Assembly: GCF_048820915.1 (NCBI RefSeq)
Contig: NZ_JBMERR010000001.1
Coordinates: 186,001 to 250,000 of the forward strand
Direction of reading: 5' to 3'
DNA: 64,000 nucleotides
Origin: Cribrihabitans_A pelagius
GTDB lineage: Bacteria; Pseudomonadota; Alphaproteobacteria; Rhodobacterales; Rhodobacteraceae
Part shown: piece by piece, positions 42,006-51,254 of the stretch
Position numbering within the stretch: the first letter of the stretch is position 1
How the letters are laid out: each line of letters begins with the position of its first letter
The notes under the pieces: model-generated
Databases searched by the model: none
The model's input: the letters and a program-made list of their open reading frames with translations, nothing else
Told to the model about the DNA's origin: nothing
Made by a program: the position numbers and the translations under genes

Positions 42006-42917
42006 TCAGGTCTTCCAGTCCGACGGGCTGCGGCCGGCAAAGGCGGCGGCAAGGAAGTCGATGAAGGCGCGGACCTTGGGCTGGGTGAACTTGCCGGGCG
42101 GGTAGACCGCGTAAATGCCTTGCGTCTCCACCGGCAGGTTCGGCATCACGTCCTCGACCAGCCCTTCGGCCATCGCACCGGCATAAAGGTAGCTGGGCAG
42201 ATAGGCGATGCCGAGGCCGGAGATCGCCGCGTTCAGCAGCGACTGGCCGTCGTTGACCGACAGCCAGCCCGAGGTGCGGACCTGGCGCTTCTCGCCCGAG
42301 GGGGCGGTGATCTTCCAGACGTTGCCGCTGGACTGGCTGGAATAGTGCAGCAGCTTGTGGTTGTTCAGCTCGTCGATCTTCTGCGGGCGCCCGAATTTCT
42401 CCAGATACCCCGGCGCCGCGATCATCCGCTTGGTGGTTTCGGTCAGTTTGCGGGCGCGCAAGGAGCTGTCCTCCAGCTCGCCGATCCGCACAGCCATGTC
42501 GAAACCTTCGGAGATTAGCTCGACGTAGCGGTTGTTCAGCACCATGTTGACAGTGATGTCCGGGAAGTCGCGCAGGAAGTCCGACAGAACCGGCGACAGG
42601 TGGTTGACGCCAAAGTCGGTCGCAACCGAGATCCGCAGCAGGCCCGAGGGCGCCGATTGCATCGAAGTGACCAGCGCATCCGCTTCGCCCGCATCGTTCA
42701 GCACCCGGCGGGCGCGGTCGTAGTAGGCAAGGCCGATCTCGGTTGGCGACACCCGGCGGGTGGTGCGGTTCAGCAGCCGCGCGCCAAGCCGGGCTTCCAA
42801 GCTGGAGACATGTTTCGAGACGGCCGATTTGGAGATGCCCATCTTGCGGGCCGCATCGGTGAACCCGCCCTGATCCACCACATTGGCAAAGGCCTCCATC
42901 TCGGTCAGTCGATCCAT
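42006..42917 (-). CDS. LysR-family transcriptional regulator
   Basis: The N-terminal winged helix-turn-helix (residues 4-60: MEAFANVVDQGGFTDAARKMGISKSAVSKHVSSLEARLGARL in pieces) and the substrate-binding domain from about residue 90 are standard for the family, close to the CrgA/YafC group. The ATG at 42917 has GGAG nine bases before it; one five codons further upstream (42932) is possible. LysR proteins usually regulate a neighbour: upstream and divergent is the DUF4399 gene, though 300 bases away. Effector unknown. Confidence 0.88.
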   Translation of the reverse strand: MDRLTEMEAFANVVDQGGFTDAARKMGISKSAVSKHVSSLEARLGARLLNRTTRRVSPTEIGLAYYDRARRVLNDAGEADALVTSMQSAPSGLLRISVATDFGVNHLSPVLSDFLRDFPDITVNMVLNNRYVELISEGFDMAVRIGELEDSSLRARKLTETTKRMIAAPGYLEKFGRPQKIDELNNHKLLHYSSQSSGNVWKITAPSGEKRQVRTSGWLSVNDGQSLLNAAISGLGIAYLPSYLYAGAMAEGLVEDVMPNLPVETQGIYAVYPPGKFTQPKVRAFIDFLAAAFAGRSPSDWKT

Positions 42918-43221
42918 GTTCTGCATCTCCATCTGCCGGCCCTTCGCCGGTGGTTGGACCCAGACTGGTGGCGGAATCGGGCAAGATCGGGGCGCGGGTG
43001 GGATAATTGCGAGGTTTCGCGGGGATCGTTTGCAGCGCGGAAACGGCTGGGCGGCTGCGGCGCGGGGCAGGCTGCGGCATGAATCTCGCGCAAAAGCCGC
43101 TGCGAAAAGCGGGCGCTTGCAGCAATGCGGGCTAGGTTACCGGGGTGTGCGCCAGCCGGGAGGTAAGCCAGGACGCCAGGCGGGCCGCATCGTGAAGCCC
43201 CTCAGCCTGAAAGGACCGCCG
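42918..43221. other. Intergenic region between divergent genes, no gene seen
   Basis: This 304-base gap lies upstream of both the LysR gene and the DUF4399 gene. Composition is average and I found no repeat. I could not find a T-N11-A LysR site that I trust. Confidence 0.35.
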
Positions 43222-43674
43222 ATGAGACTTGCTCTTGCTGCCGCCACCCTCCTCAGCACCGCCCTTAGCGCGGCCGCGTCGCTTGGGGCGCAGGAGGCCA
43301 CGCCTTCGGACCCGGACGCGCGGATCTATTTCATCGCGCCCCGGGACGGCGATACCGTAAGTTCCCCGGTCACCGTGGTGTTCGGCCTGTCCGGCATGGG
43401 CGTGGCGCCGGCGGGGATGGAGATGGAGAACACCGGCCACCACCACCTGCTGATCGACCGGCCGCCGCTGGGCGCGGGCGAGGCGGGGGCGGAAGAGCTG
43501 CGCCAGGGCCTGCCCGCGGATGGCCATCATATGCATTTCGGCGGCGGCCAGACCGAGGTGGCGCTGGAGCTCGCGCCGGGGGAGCACTCATTGCAGCTGG
43601 TGCTGGGGGATGCGGGCCATGTGCCGCATGACCCGCCGGTGACCTCGGAAGTGATCACCATCACGGTGGAGTAA
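43222..43674 (+). CDS. DUF4399-type secreted protein (150 aa)
   Basis: A signal peptide (MRLALAAATLLSTALSAAASLGA) is followed by a beta-rich domain with VYFIAPRDGDTVSSPV-like sequence, GMEMENTGHHHLLID, and ADGHHMHFGGGQTEV. The conserved His-rich patches suggest metal binding. AAAGGA precedes the ATG. DUF4399 proteins are periplasmic, of unknown function. The 3' end abuts the convergent fadH gene. Confidence 0.82.
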   Translation: MRLALAAATLLSTALSAAASLGAQEATPSDPDARIYFIAPRDGDTVSSPVTVVFGLSGMGVAPAGMEMENTGHHHLLIDRPPLGAGEAGAEELRQGLPADGHHMHFGGGQTEVALELAPGEHSLQLVLGDAGHVPHDPPVTSEVITITVE

Positions 43675-43752
43675 CAGCGGCCGTCCGCCTGCCGCGGCTG
43701 CGGCATCCGGCGGCGCGGCCGCCGCCGGTAGCAGGCCGGTATCAGGCCGGTA

Positions 43753-45780
43753 TCAGAACGTGGCGGCGAGCCTCGTGCCCTGGTTGATCGCGCGCTTGGC
43801 GTCGAGCTCGGCGGCCACATCGGCGCCGCCGACCACATGGGCGGTGATGCCGCGCTCGGCCAGCGCATCGGCCAGCGAGCGTTCGGGCACCTGGCCTGCG
43901 CAGAGCACGATGGTGTCGGCCGCGATCAGGGTGGGATTCTCGCGGGCTTCGCCGAAGCTCACGTGCAGGCCCTGATCGTCGATTTTCTCGTAGTTCACGC
44001 CGCCGACGAAGTTCACGTCTTTCATCTTGAGCGTGGCGCGGTGAATCCAGCCGGTGGTCTTGCCCAGCCGCTTGCCGTGGCGTTCGGCCTTGCGCTGCAG
44101 CAGGGTGACTTCGCGCTGTGGCGGTTCCGGCTGCGGGCCTTCGGGAGCGAGGCCCGCGCGGTGCTCGGCCGGGTCGGCCACACCCCATTCCTTCATCCAG
44201 GCCGGCAGGTCGGTGGTGGGGCTATGGCCTTCCTCCAGCAGGAATTCCGAGACGTCAAAGCCGATGCCCCCGGCGCCGATCACGGCGACGCGCTTGCCCA
44301 CCGGCTTCTTGTGGCGCAGCACGTCGATGTAGCTCAGCACGTTGGGGCCGTCCTGGCCGGGAATGCCGGGGTCGCGCGGGCTGACGCCGGTGGCGATCAC
44401 CACTTCGTCGAAGCCGGTAAGGTCATCCGCTGCCACCTCGCGGCCCAATTCCAGCGTGATACCGGCATCGGCCACCATGGTGCGGTACCAGGCGACGAGG
44501 CCCCAGAACTCCTCCTTGCCGGGCACTTGCTTTGCCATGTTGAGCTGGCCGCCGATCTCACCGGCCTTGTCGAACAGCGTCACATCGTGGCCGCGCTGCG
44601 CGGCGGTGAGCGCGGTCGCAAGACCGCCGGGGCCTGCGCCGACCACGGCGACGCGCTTGGCCACGGGGGTTGGCTCGATCACCAGCTCGGTCTCGTGGCA
44701 GGCGCGGGGGTTCACCAGGCAGGAGGTCAGCTTGCCGCTGAAGGTATGGTCGAGGCAGGCCTGGTTGCAGGCGATGCAGGGCGCGATGCGGGCGGCGTTG
44801 CCGCTTTCCGCCTTGGCGACGAAATCGGCATCCGCCAGCATCGGCCGCGCCATCGAGATCATGTCGGCGCAGCCGTCCGAGAGCACCTCCTCGGCCACTT
44901 CCGGCGTGTTGATGCGGTTCGAGGTGATGACTGGAATGCCGACTTTGCCCATCAGCTTTTTCGTTACCCAGGCAAAGGCCGCGCGCGGCACCGAGGTGGC
45001 GATGGTGGGAATACGCGCCTCGTGCCAGCCGATGCCGGTGTTGAGAATGGTGGCGCCGGCCTTCTCGATCTCCTGCGCCAGCTCAACGACTTCCTCGTGG
45101 GTGGAGCCGTTCGGCACCAGGTCGATCATCGACAGGCGGTAGATGATGATGAACTCGCGGCCCGTCGCCTCGCGGGTGCGGCGCACCACTTCGATGGGCA
45201 GGCGCATCCGGTTCTCATACGAGCCGCCCCAGCGGTCGGTGCGCTTGTTGGTATGGGTGACCAGGAACTGGTTGAGGAAATAGCCCTCCGACCCCATGAT
45301 CTCGACCCCGTCATAGCCGGCTTCCTGCGCCAGGCGGGCGGCGTTCACGATGTCCGCGATCTGCTTTTCGATGCCCTCCTCGTCCAGCTCCTGCGGCGGG
45401 AAGGGGGAGATCGGCGATTTCACCGGGCTGGGGGCCACGCATTTCGGCCCGTAGGCATAGCGGCCGGCATGCAGGATCTGCATCGCGATCTTGCCGCCGG
45501 CCTCATGCACGCGCTGCGTCACGGTGGAGTGGTTGGCCACATCCTTGGCGCTGGTCATCATCGCAGCACCCGGCAGGACCGAGCCTTCGAGGTTGGGGCC
45601 GATGCCGCCGGTCACCATCAGCGCAACACCGCCGCGGGCGCGGGCGGCATAGAACTCGGCCACCCGGTTCCAGTCGCCGGTTTCCTCCAGCCCGGTGTGC
45701 ATCGAGCCCATCAGCACGCGGTTCTTCAGCTCGGTGAAGCCCAGGTCCAGCGGGCGCAGCAGGTTTGGGTACGCAGTCAT
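43753..45780 (-). CDS. fadH: NADPH-dependent 2,4-dienoyl-CoA reductase
   Basis: The 675-residue protein has an N-terminal old-yellow-enzyme FMN barrel (about 1-350, with GRYAYGPKCVAPS and NKRTDRWGGSYENRMRLPI in pieces), a [4Fe-4S] ligand set CIACNQACLD...CLVNPRAC (about 340-370), and a C-terminal FAD/NADPH module (VAVVGAGPGGLATAL, VAVIGAGGIGFDVSEFL). It reduces 2,4-dienoyl-CoA esters in degradation of unsaturated fatty acids. Cytoplasmic. Length equals the family norm. Related enzymes act on other enoates, but the three-domain form supports FadH. Confidence 0.88.
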   Translation of the reverse strand: MTAYPNLLRPLDLGFTELKNRVLMGSMHTGLEETGDWNRVAEFYAARARGGVALMVTGGIGPNLEGSVLPGAAMMTSAKDVANHSTVTQRVHEAGGKIAMQILHAGRYAYGPKCVAPSPVKSPISPFPPQELDEEGIEKQIADIVNAARLAQEAGYDGVEIMGSEGYFLNQFLVTHTNKRTDRWGGSYENRMRLPIEVVRRTREATGREFIIIYRLSMIDLVPNGSTHEEVVELAQEIEKAGATILNTGIGWHEARIPTIATSVPRAAFAWVTKKLMGKVGIPVITSNRINTPEVAEEVLSDGCADMISMARPMLADADFVAKAESGNAARIAPCIACNQACLDHTFSGKLTSCLVNPRACHETELVIEPTPVAKRVAVVGAGPGGLATALTAAQRGHDVTLFDKAGEIGGQLNMAKQVPGKEEFWGLVAWYRTMVADAGITLELGREVAADDLTGFDEVVIATGVSPRDPGIPGQDGPNVLSYIDVLRHKKPVGKRVAVIGAGGIGFDVSEFLLEEGHSPTTDLPAWMKEWGVADPAEHRAGLAPEGPQPEPPQREVTLLQRKAERHGKRLGKTTGWIHRATLKMKDVNFVGGVNYEKIDDQGLHVSFGEARENPTLIAADTIVLCAGQVPERSLADALAERGITAHVVGGADVAAELDAKRAINQGTRLAATF

Positions 45781-45912
45781 GTGGCTCTCCCTGATCTTTG
45801 CGCAAGGATTGCGCTGCTCGGGGCGCTTGTCACGGGCAAACGCCGCGTCACCCTCTTGCGTGCCCCTGCGGCAAGAGGTCTAAGGAAGAAAGACCCGCAA
45901 AAGGAGTGCCAG

Positions 45913-46395
45913 ATGACGCCGGAAGACATTGCCAAGCTGCCCTACCGCCCCAACGTGGGCGTGATGCTGCTCAATGCGCAAGGCGGCGTCTTCGTCGGCA
46001 AGCGCAAGGGCCGTTACAAGGATGCCTGGCAGATGCCGCAGGGCGGGATCGACGAGGGCGAGGATCCGCGCGCGGCGGCGCTGCGCGAGCTGGAGGAGGA
46101 GACCGGCGTGGGTTCCGATCTGGTCGAGATCATTGCCGAATCGCGTGGCTGGCTGCCTTATGACTTGCCCGCCGAAGTGGTGCCGTATTTCTGGGGCGGC
46201 AAATACCGCGGGCAGGAGCAGAAATGGTATCTGATGCGGTTCCTCGGCCAGGACGATGACGTCAACCTGGAGGCGCATGACGCCGAGTTCTCGGCCTGGT
46301 GCTGGCAACCGATTGACAGTCTGGTGCAGAAGATCGTGCCCTTCAAACGGGAGGTTTACGTTCGTGTGGTGGAAGAGTTCAGGGAGTATTTGTGA
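45913..46395 (+). CDS. rppH: RNA pyrophosphohydrolase (Nudix)
   Basis: The 160-residue protein has YRPNVGVMLLN at its N-terminus and the Nudix box GGIDEGEDPRAAALRELEEE then TGV (about 45-67); AAGGAG precedes the ATG. RppH removes pyrophosphate from the 5' end of mRNA and so starts decay. Family members in alphaproteobacteria have this length. The next gene starts two bases after the stop. Confidence 0.93.
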   Translation: MTPEDIAKLPYRPNVGVMLLNAQGGVFVGKRKGRYKDAWQMPQGGIDEGEDPRAAALRELEEETGVGSDLVEIIAESRGWLPYDLPAEVVPYFWGGKYRGQEQKWYLMRFLGQDDDVNLEAHDAEFSAWCWQPIDSLVQKIVPFKREVYVRVVEEFREYL

Positions 46396-46396
46396 G

Positions 46397-46933
46397 ATGA
46401 CATTTGGAAAGTTCTTGCTCTCGGAAAGTTCCGCCCGGCCGGCAGGCCGGGCATTACTGGCGGCGGCAGTGCTGACGCTGTCTGCCAGCCCCGCGCTCGC
46501 ACTCAGCTGCGTGCCCTGGGGCGTGCAGGACGCCTATCTGGAGGCCGCGGAGTCCGAGCACGTCTACAATGTGATCGCAGGCGCGCTCGCGTTCGACGAG
46601 GAGCAGCTGCCGCGGTCGCATTCCGATAACCCCGGCAGTACGCCCGAACTCACCCGCGTCCCGGCGCAGCTTTCCGGGAAGATGCTCGCGGGCGGGGCGT
46701 TCTCGGAACCGGTCGATGTGCCGGTCACGCTGGAGGTCGAATGCCTCGGCCCCTGGTGCGGCGGCATCGTGGCGGGGGAGGACCACATCTTCTTTGCCGA
46801 GCAGCGCGGCGATGAGCTGGTGGTGCGCGCCAATGCCTGCGGCGGCTGGTCCTTTGCCGACACGCCGAAGGCCCGCCGCCAGGTGCTGAGCTGCCACGGC
46901 GGCGGGGAATGCGTGCCGAAGATGCCACGCTAG
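46397..46933 (+). CDS. Secreted Cys-containing protein of unknown function (178 aa)
   Basis: A signal peptide ends near ALALSC (about residue 38) after a 20-residue hydrophobic run. The mature part has six Cys (C38, then CLGPWC, CGGW, CHGGGEC) that may form disulfides, and a beta-rich middle. No family is recognised. It starts two bases after rppH and probably shares its transcript, an unlikely functional pair. It converges with the exporter gene, seven bases away. Confidence 0.6.
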   Translation: MTFGKFLLSESSARPAGRALLAAAVLTLSASPALALSCVPWGVQDAYLEAAESEHVYNVIAGALAFDEEQLPRSHSDNPGSTPELTRVPAQLSGKMLAGGAFSEPVDVPVTLEVECLGPWCGGIVAGEDHIFFAEQRGDELVVRANACGGWSFADTPKARRQVLSCHGGGECVPKMPR

Positions 46934-46939
46934 CACGGC

Positions 46940-47815
46940 CTACTCGGCGGCCTGCGGCTGGGTCCGGGGCGGCAGGCGCAGCTTGGCTTGGCCCAGCCAG
47001 AGGCTGAACAACGCCAGCGCTGCGCCCAGCATCTGCTGCGGCGTAAGCACCTCGCCCAGGAACAGCCCGCCGAGGATCACTGCGCTGAGCGGGCTGAGGA
47101 CGCCCAGCAGCGACACTGCAGAAGGCTCGATCCGGGCAAGGCCGCGGAACCACAGGATGTAGGTGAGCGCGCCGCCGATCAGGCTCATGTAGGCGAGCCC
47201 TGCGATATTGGCGGCGGTGAAGACGGGCATCTCCGGCACCAGCCACAGGGTGGCGGGCAGCAGCAGCAGCCCGCCTGCGGTCAGCTGCCAGGCGGTGAAG
47301 GTGAGGGGCGGCACCGGAGGCTGCCACTTGCGGGTGAGCACCACGCCCGCCGCCATCGACAGGGCACCGCCCAAGCCCGCCAGCACGCCCGCGGGATCAA
47401 GCCGCGCCGCGGGCGTCAGCACCAGGAGCGCCACGCCCGCAATGCTGAGCAGCGCTGCGGCGACGGCGGCGGGCCGTATCGCATTGTTCAGCACCAGCGC
47501 CGAGAGGAATACCACGATCAGCGGCTGCACCGCGCCCAGCGTCGCCGCCACCCCGCCCGGCAGCCGGTAGGCGGACAGGAACAGCAAGCCCCAGAACAGC
47601 GAGAAATTCAGCGCCCCCAGCACCATCAGCCGCGGCAGCCAGGTGAGCGGCGGCAGCTGGCGCACCAGCAGCATCAGCAGCAGCCCCGCAGGCAGCGCCC
47701 GCAAAAGCGCCACGGTCAGCGGCGAATGGCCGGGCAGGAAGGTAGTGGTCACGATATAGCTGCTGCCCCAGATCGCGGGGGCCAGGGCGGTGAGCAAGAG
47801 GTCTCGGGTCTGCAT
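46940..47815 (-). CDS. EamA/DMT-family exporter (291 aa)
   Basis: Ten membrane helices in two EamA repeats: TALAPAIWGSSYIVTTTFLPGHSP at the N-terminus, PLIVVFLSALVLNN at the end of repeat one and LLGVLSPLSAVILGGLFLGE in repeat two. GGAGAAA precedes the ATG. Probably exports an amino acid or a toxic compound. It is divergent from a MarR regulator gene; both promoter regions hold palindromes, so MarR control is likely. Confidence 0.85.
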   Translation of the reverse strand: MQTRDLLLTALAPAIWGSSYIVTTTFLPGHSPLTVALLRALPAGLLLMLLVRQLPPLTWLPRLMVLGALNFSLFWGLLFLSAYRLPGGVAATLGAVQPLIVVFLSALVLNNAIRPAAVAAALLSIAGVALLVLTPAARLDPAGVLAGLGGALSMAAGVVLTRKWQPPVPPLTFTAWQLTAGGLLLLPATLWLVPEMPVFTAANIAGLAYMSLIGGALTYILWFRGLARIEPSAVSLLGVLSPLSAVILGGLFLGEVLTPQQMLGAALALFSLWLGQAKLRLPPRTQPQAAE

Positions 47816-47829
47816 GGCGTTTCTCCAAC

Positions 47830-47874
47830 TGTCTCGATGTCGAGATAATGCGCCGCTATCTTGACGTCAAGATA
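47830..47874. promoter_or_regulatory. Two MarR-type palindromic operators
   Basis: TATCTTGAC-GTCAAGATA (47857-47874) is a perfect 18-base palindrome. TGTCTCGATGTCGAGATA (47830-47847) is its near twin. Centres are 27 bases apart, between the exporter and MarR gene starts. The TATCTTGA/TCAAGATA form is typical of MarR-family sites. Confidence 0.8.
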
Positions 47875-47895
47875 AAACCTGATAGACCATACCGC

Positions 47896-48396
47896 ATGGA
47901 CCATGTGGATTTTGTGACCCAGCAATGGGAACGCGAGCGGCCGGACCTCGATGTCACGGCGATGGGAGTGATCGGGCGGGTGGCGCGGCTGTACCTGGCC
48001 TATCAGCAGGAGATGCAGAAGACCTTCGCGGCCTTCGGGCTCAATGCGGCGAAGTTCGACGTGCTGGCGACCCTGCGCCGGGCGGGGGCGCCGCATGCGC
48101 TGTCGCCGGGGGCGCTGATGCAGGCGGCGATGGTGGCCTCGGGGACGATGACCAACCGGATCGACCGGCTGGCGGCGGACGGGCTGGTGCGGCGGGAGGT
48201 GAACCCCGGGGACAGCCGCAGCTTCCTGATCGCGCTGACGCCGGAGGGGCTGGCGCTGATCGACCGCGCCGTCACGGCCCATGTCAAAACCCAGACCCGG
48301 CTGCTCGGGGGGCTGGCACCGGTGGAAGTGGAGACGCTGAAGGCGCTGCTGTCAAAGGCGCAGGTCTCGGCGGAGGCAGCGGGCCGCAGCGAGTGA
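47896..48396 (+). CDS. MarR-family transcriptional regulator
   Basis: This 166-residue winged-helix protein has the MarR core ALMQAAMVASGTMTNRIDRLAADGLV and NPGDSRSFLIALTPEGLAL (about residues 75-125), flanked by dimerisation helices. The ATG at 47896 was preferred to one 16 codons upstream since the latter lies inside the operator. It likely represses the divergent exporter and itself. Effector unknown, probably a small aromatic or toxic compound. Confidence 0.9.
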   Translation: MDHVDFVTQQWERERPDLDVTAMGVIGRVARLYLAYQQEMQKTFAAFGLNAAKFDVLATLRRAGAPHALSPGALMQAAMVASGTMTNRIDRLAADGLVRREVNPGDSRSFLIALTPEGLALIDRAVTAHVKTQTRLLGGLAPVEVETLKALLSKAQVSAEAAGRSE

Positions 48397-48423
48397 CCCG
48401 CGGGCGGCTTTGAGGCGGGCCAT

Positions 48424-48530
48424 TGCCCCGGGCGCGCCCGCGCAGGGCGGCAGAGCCGCGCTGCGCCCGGCCCAACGGGAGCTGTCGCGCCCCGCCGGGC
48501 GCAGCGGCGACGGGCGGGAGAGCGCCCGCC
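48424..48530. repeat. GC-rich hairpin repeat, family 2 (copy 4)
   Basis: Contains CCCGGGCGCGCCC, GCAGGGCGGCAGAGCCGCGC, TGCGCCCGGCCCAACGGGAG and ends GACGGGCGGGAGAGCGCCCG. It shares the GGCCCAACGG and GGGCGGGAG blocks with the copies at 25070 and 41690. It lies between the MarR gene and the kinase gene, which converge. Confidence 0.5.
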
Positions 48531-48550
48531 GCCATCGCTTCAGGACAAGC

Positions 48551-49540
48551 TCAGAGCAGACCCTGGTCTTTCAGCAGGCCCTTCAGGTCGGTCTGCGGCC
48601 GCGGGCCGATGTGGCGGATCACCTCGCCTGCGCAAACGCAGCCGATGCGGGCGCTGGTTTCCAGGTCGCGCCCCGTCGCCAGGCCAAACAGGAAGCCCGC
48701 GGCGAACTGATCGCCCGCACCCGTGGCATCGACGGGCGTGATCTTCTCGACGCCCACCTCGATGCGCTGGCCGTCCGACAGCACGATGACGCCATCGCCG
48801 GAGCGGGTGCAGACCACCAGCGGGCAGATCGCGGCGGTCCTGGCCAGCGCTTCCTCCAGATCGTCGGTCTCGAACAGCGACAAGATTTCGGCCTCGTTGC
48901 CGATCACGTAGTCCAGCGTGTTTTCGATCAGGCCGAGGAAATCGCCGCGGTGGCGCTCGACGCAGAAGGGGTCGGAGATCGCGATGCCTGCCTTGCCGCC
49001 GCCTGCGCGGCAGTCGCGCGCGGCCTCCAGGAAGGCGCTCTTGCCCTTGTCCTTGTCGAAGAGGTAGCCCTCCAGGAACATCAGCTCGGCCTTGCCCGCC
49101 ACGGCATCCGGCACGTCCTCGGAACTCAGCTCGGAGGAAATGCCCAGATAGGTGTTCATCGAGCGCTCGCCATCGGGCGAGACGAAGATCATCGAGCGCG
49201 AGGTCGGCAGCTCGCCGCCCGGCACCGGCGGGTTCACGAAGTCGACCCCGTCGCCGTTCATCGCCCCGGCATAAAACCGCCCCAGCGCATCGTCATGCAC
49301 GCGGCCGATGAAGGCGGATTTCAGCCCCAGCGCACCGGCGCCCGCGATCGTGTTGGCAACGGATCCGCCGGGCGTTTGCACCCGCTCCTGCATCGAGGCG
49401 TAAAGCACTTCGCCGCGCTCGCGCTCGATCAGCTGCATAATGCCCTTTTCGATCCCCATGTGGTCGAGAAAGCTGTCGTCGCATTGGCTGATGACGTCGA
49501 CGACGGCGTTGCCGATGCCGACCAGCTGATAGGTGGTCAT
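48551..49540 (-). CDS. PfkB-family carbohydrate/nucleoside kinase (adenosine-kinase-like)
   Basis: The 329-residue sugar-kinase fold has N-terminal YQLVGIGNAVVDVISQ, substrate motif QTPGGSVANTIAGAGALG and the catalytic anion hole VDATGAGDQFAAGFLFGL (Asp base, about residue 282). Full resemblance is to alphaproteobacterial proteins annotated as adenosine kinase. It phosphorylates a nucleoside or sugar with ATP. Its start lies inside the nth stop (ATGA). Confidence 0.87.
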   Translation of the reverse strand: MTTYQLVGIGNAVVDVISQCDDSFLDHMGIEKGIMQLIERERGEVLYASMQERVQTPGGSVANTIAGAGALGLKSAFIGRVHDDALGRFYAGAMNGDGVDFVNPPVPGGELPTSRSMIFVSPDGERSMNTYLGISSELSSEDVPDAVAGKAELMFLEGYLFDKDKGKSAFLEAARDCRAGGGKAGIAISDPFCVERHRGDFLGLIENTLDYVIGNEAEILSLFETDDLEEALARTAAICPLVVCTRSGDGVIVLSDGQRIEVGVEKITPVDATGAGDQFAAGFLFGLATGRDLETSARIGCVCAGEVIRHIGPRPQTDLKGLLKDQGLL

Positions 49541-50181
49541 AGGTTCTTGTCCTCGTATTGGCACAGGTCGCGGATCAGGCAGGTGCCGCACATCGGCTTG
49601 CGCGCCTTGCAGTGGTAGCGGCCATGCAGGATCAGCCAGTGATGGGCGTGCTGCTGGAAATCCACGGGGATGTTGTCTTCGATGGCGCGTTCGACGGCAT
49701 CGACGTCCTTGCCCGGGCAGATGCCGGAGCGGTTGCCGACCCGGAAGATGTGGGTATCGACCGCCTGGGCCGGGTAGCGCCACCACATGTTCAGCACCAC
49801 ATTGGCGGTCTTGCGGCCGACGCCGGGCAGCGATTGCAGCGCGGCGCGGGAATTGGGCACCTCGCCGCCGTATTGCTCCACCAGGATGCGCGACAGCTTG
49901 ATAACGTTCTTTGCCTTGTTGCGGTAAAGGCCGATGGTGCGGATGTGTTCGGTGAGTCCCTCTTCGCCCAGATCCAGCATCTTTTGCGGGGTGTCGGCGA
50001 TCCTGAACAATTCGCGGGTTGCCTTGTTGACGCCCGCATCGGTTGCCTGCGCCGAGAGCGCCACCGCCACCACAAGGGTATAGGCGTTGACGTGCTCCAG
50101 CTCGCCTTCCGGTTCCGGCTCGGCGGCCTGGAACCGCGAGAAGATCTCACGCAGGGTGTGGTAGTCGAGTTGCTTGGCCAT
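49537..50181 (-). CDS. nth: Endonuclease III
   Basis: This 214-residue DNA glycosylase/AP lyase removes oxidised pyrimidines. It shows the helix-hairpin-helix LPGVGRKTANVVLN (catalytic Lys within), the Asp in AVDTHIFRV, and the iron-sulfur cluster set CKARKPMCGTCLIRDLC. The ATG at 50181 matches the usual N-terminus; an upstream open stretch of 39 codons has no similarity. It is translationally coupled to the kinase gene. Confidence 0.95.
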   Translation of the reverse strand: MAKQLDYHTLREIFSRFQAAEPEPEGELEHVNAYTLVVAVALSAQATDAGVNKATRELFRIADTPQKMLDLGEEGLTEHIRTIGLYRNKAKNVIKLSRILVEQYGGEVPNSRAALQSLPGVGRKTANVVLNMWWRYPAQAVDTHIFRVGNRSGICPGKDVDAVERAIEDNIPVDFQQHAHHWLILHGRYHCKARKPMCGTCLIRDLCQYEDKNL

Positions 50182-50363
50182 CGCGTGCGTTAATGCCGTT
50201 TTGCCGCGCCCGCCGCAACGCCAAAGCGGCAAAGCGGTATAAAAGCGGTTGCCGGGGCGGGTGCCGCGCGCCGGCGCCGCCGGGCCTGTTACCCGCAAGT
50301 TCCGGGTCGATTGCAGCGGAGCGGCGCAGTAGGCTGGAGGGCAGACAGACAGGGAAGACCACG

Positions 50364-51254
50364 ATGAGCACCGGCAGCGCAGAGATCCGCGACCTTGAAA
50401 CCAGCTACCACTACGGGGTTATGCGCCGCGCCATCGAACTGATCGACGAGGGCGGAGAAGACCTGCCGTTGGAGCAGCTCGCCGCCCGCATGGATATGAG
50501 CCCGGCGCATTTCCAGCGGCTGTTCTCGGCCTGGGTCGGGGTGTCGCCGAAACGCTATCAGCAATACCTGCGGCTGGGCCATGCCAAGACCCTGCTGCGC
50601 GACCGCTTCACCACGCTGGAGGCCGCCCATGCGGTGGGCCTCTCCGGGTCGGGGCGGCTGCATGATCTGTTCCTGCGCTGGGAGGCAATGAGCCCGGGCG
50701 AATATGCCCGCAAGGGCGAGGGCTTGCGGATCTTCTGGGGCTGGTTCGACAGTCCATTTGGCGCCGCACTTGCAATGGGCACGGAAAAGGGGCTCTGCGG
50801 GCTGGCCTTTGCCGCCGAAACCGGGGCGGAGGCGGCAATGGCCGACATGCGGGCACGCTGGCCGCAGGCGGCGTTCGCGGAGGAGCCGGCCGCGCTGCGC
50901 CCGCTGGTGGAGGCGGCTTTCACCCAGCGCGGCGAGACCGCGCTGCATCTGATCGGCGCGCCGATGCAGATCAAGGTTTGGGAGGCGCTGCTGCGCATCC
51001 CTTCGGGCCATGTCACCACCTATTCGGAGATCGCCCAGGCCATCGGCGCGCCCAAGGCGGTGCGGGCGGTGGGCACCGCGGTGGGGCGCAACCCGGTGAG
51101 CTGGCTGATCCCCTGCCACCGTGCCCTGCGCAAGTCCGGCGCGCTGGGCGGCTATCACTGGGGGCTGCCGGTCAAACGCGCGATGCTGGCTTTTGAGGCG
51201 GCGCAGGACGATGCAGCCGGAGGGTCCGCGGCCACGCCTTCCGCAGCGCGCTGA
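50364..51254 (+). CDS. Ada-like AraC/methylated-DNA alkyltransferase, without the N-terminal sensor
   Basis: In this 296-residue protein residues 12-110 hold an AraC-type DNA-binding domain (LEQLAARMDMSPAHFQRLFSAWVG). The C-terminal half is O6-alkylguanine-DNA alkyltransferase with acceptor Cys251 in IPCHRAL and the DNA-binding IPSGHVTTYSEIA. The Ada N-terminal methylphosphotriester Cys domain is missing, so it can repair but sensing of methyl phosphotriesters is absent. GGGAAGACC precedes the ATG. Its 3' end overlaps a convergent small gene by 83 bases. Confidence 0.9.
   Translation: MSTGSAEIRDLETSYHYGVMRRAIELIDEGGEDLPLEQLAARMDMSPAHFQRLFSAWVGVSPKRYQQYLRLGHAKTLLRDRFTTLEAAHAVGLSGSGRLHDLFLRWEAMSPGEYARKGEGLRIFWGWFDSPFGAALAMGTEKGLCGLAFAAETGAEAAMADMRARWPQAAFAEEPAALRPLVEAAFTQRGETALHLIGAPMQIKVWEALLRIPSGHVTTYSEIAQAIGAPKAVRAVGTAVGRNPVSWLIPCHRALRKSGALGGYHWGLPVKRAMLAFEAAQDDAAGGSAATPSAAR

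Noticed and set aside
43837..45780. Long plus-strand frame antisense to fadH, fused in frame to rppH
   Set aside because: The rppH start with AAGGAG at 45901 separates the two; the upstream part reads as a shadow of fadH.
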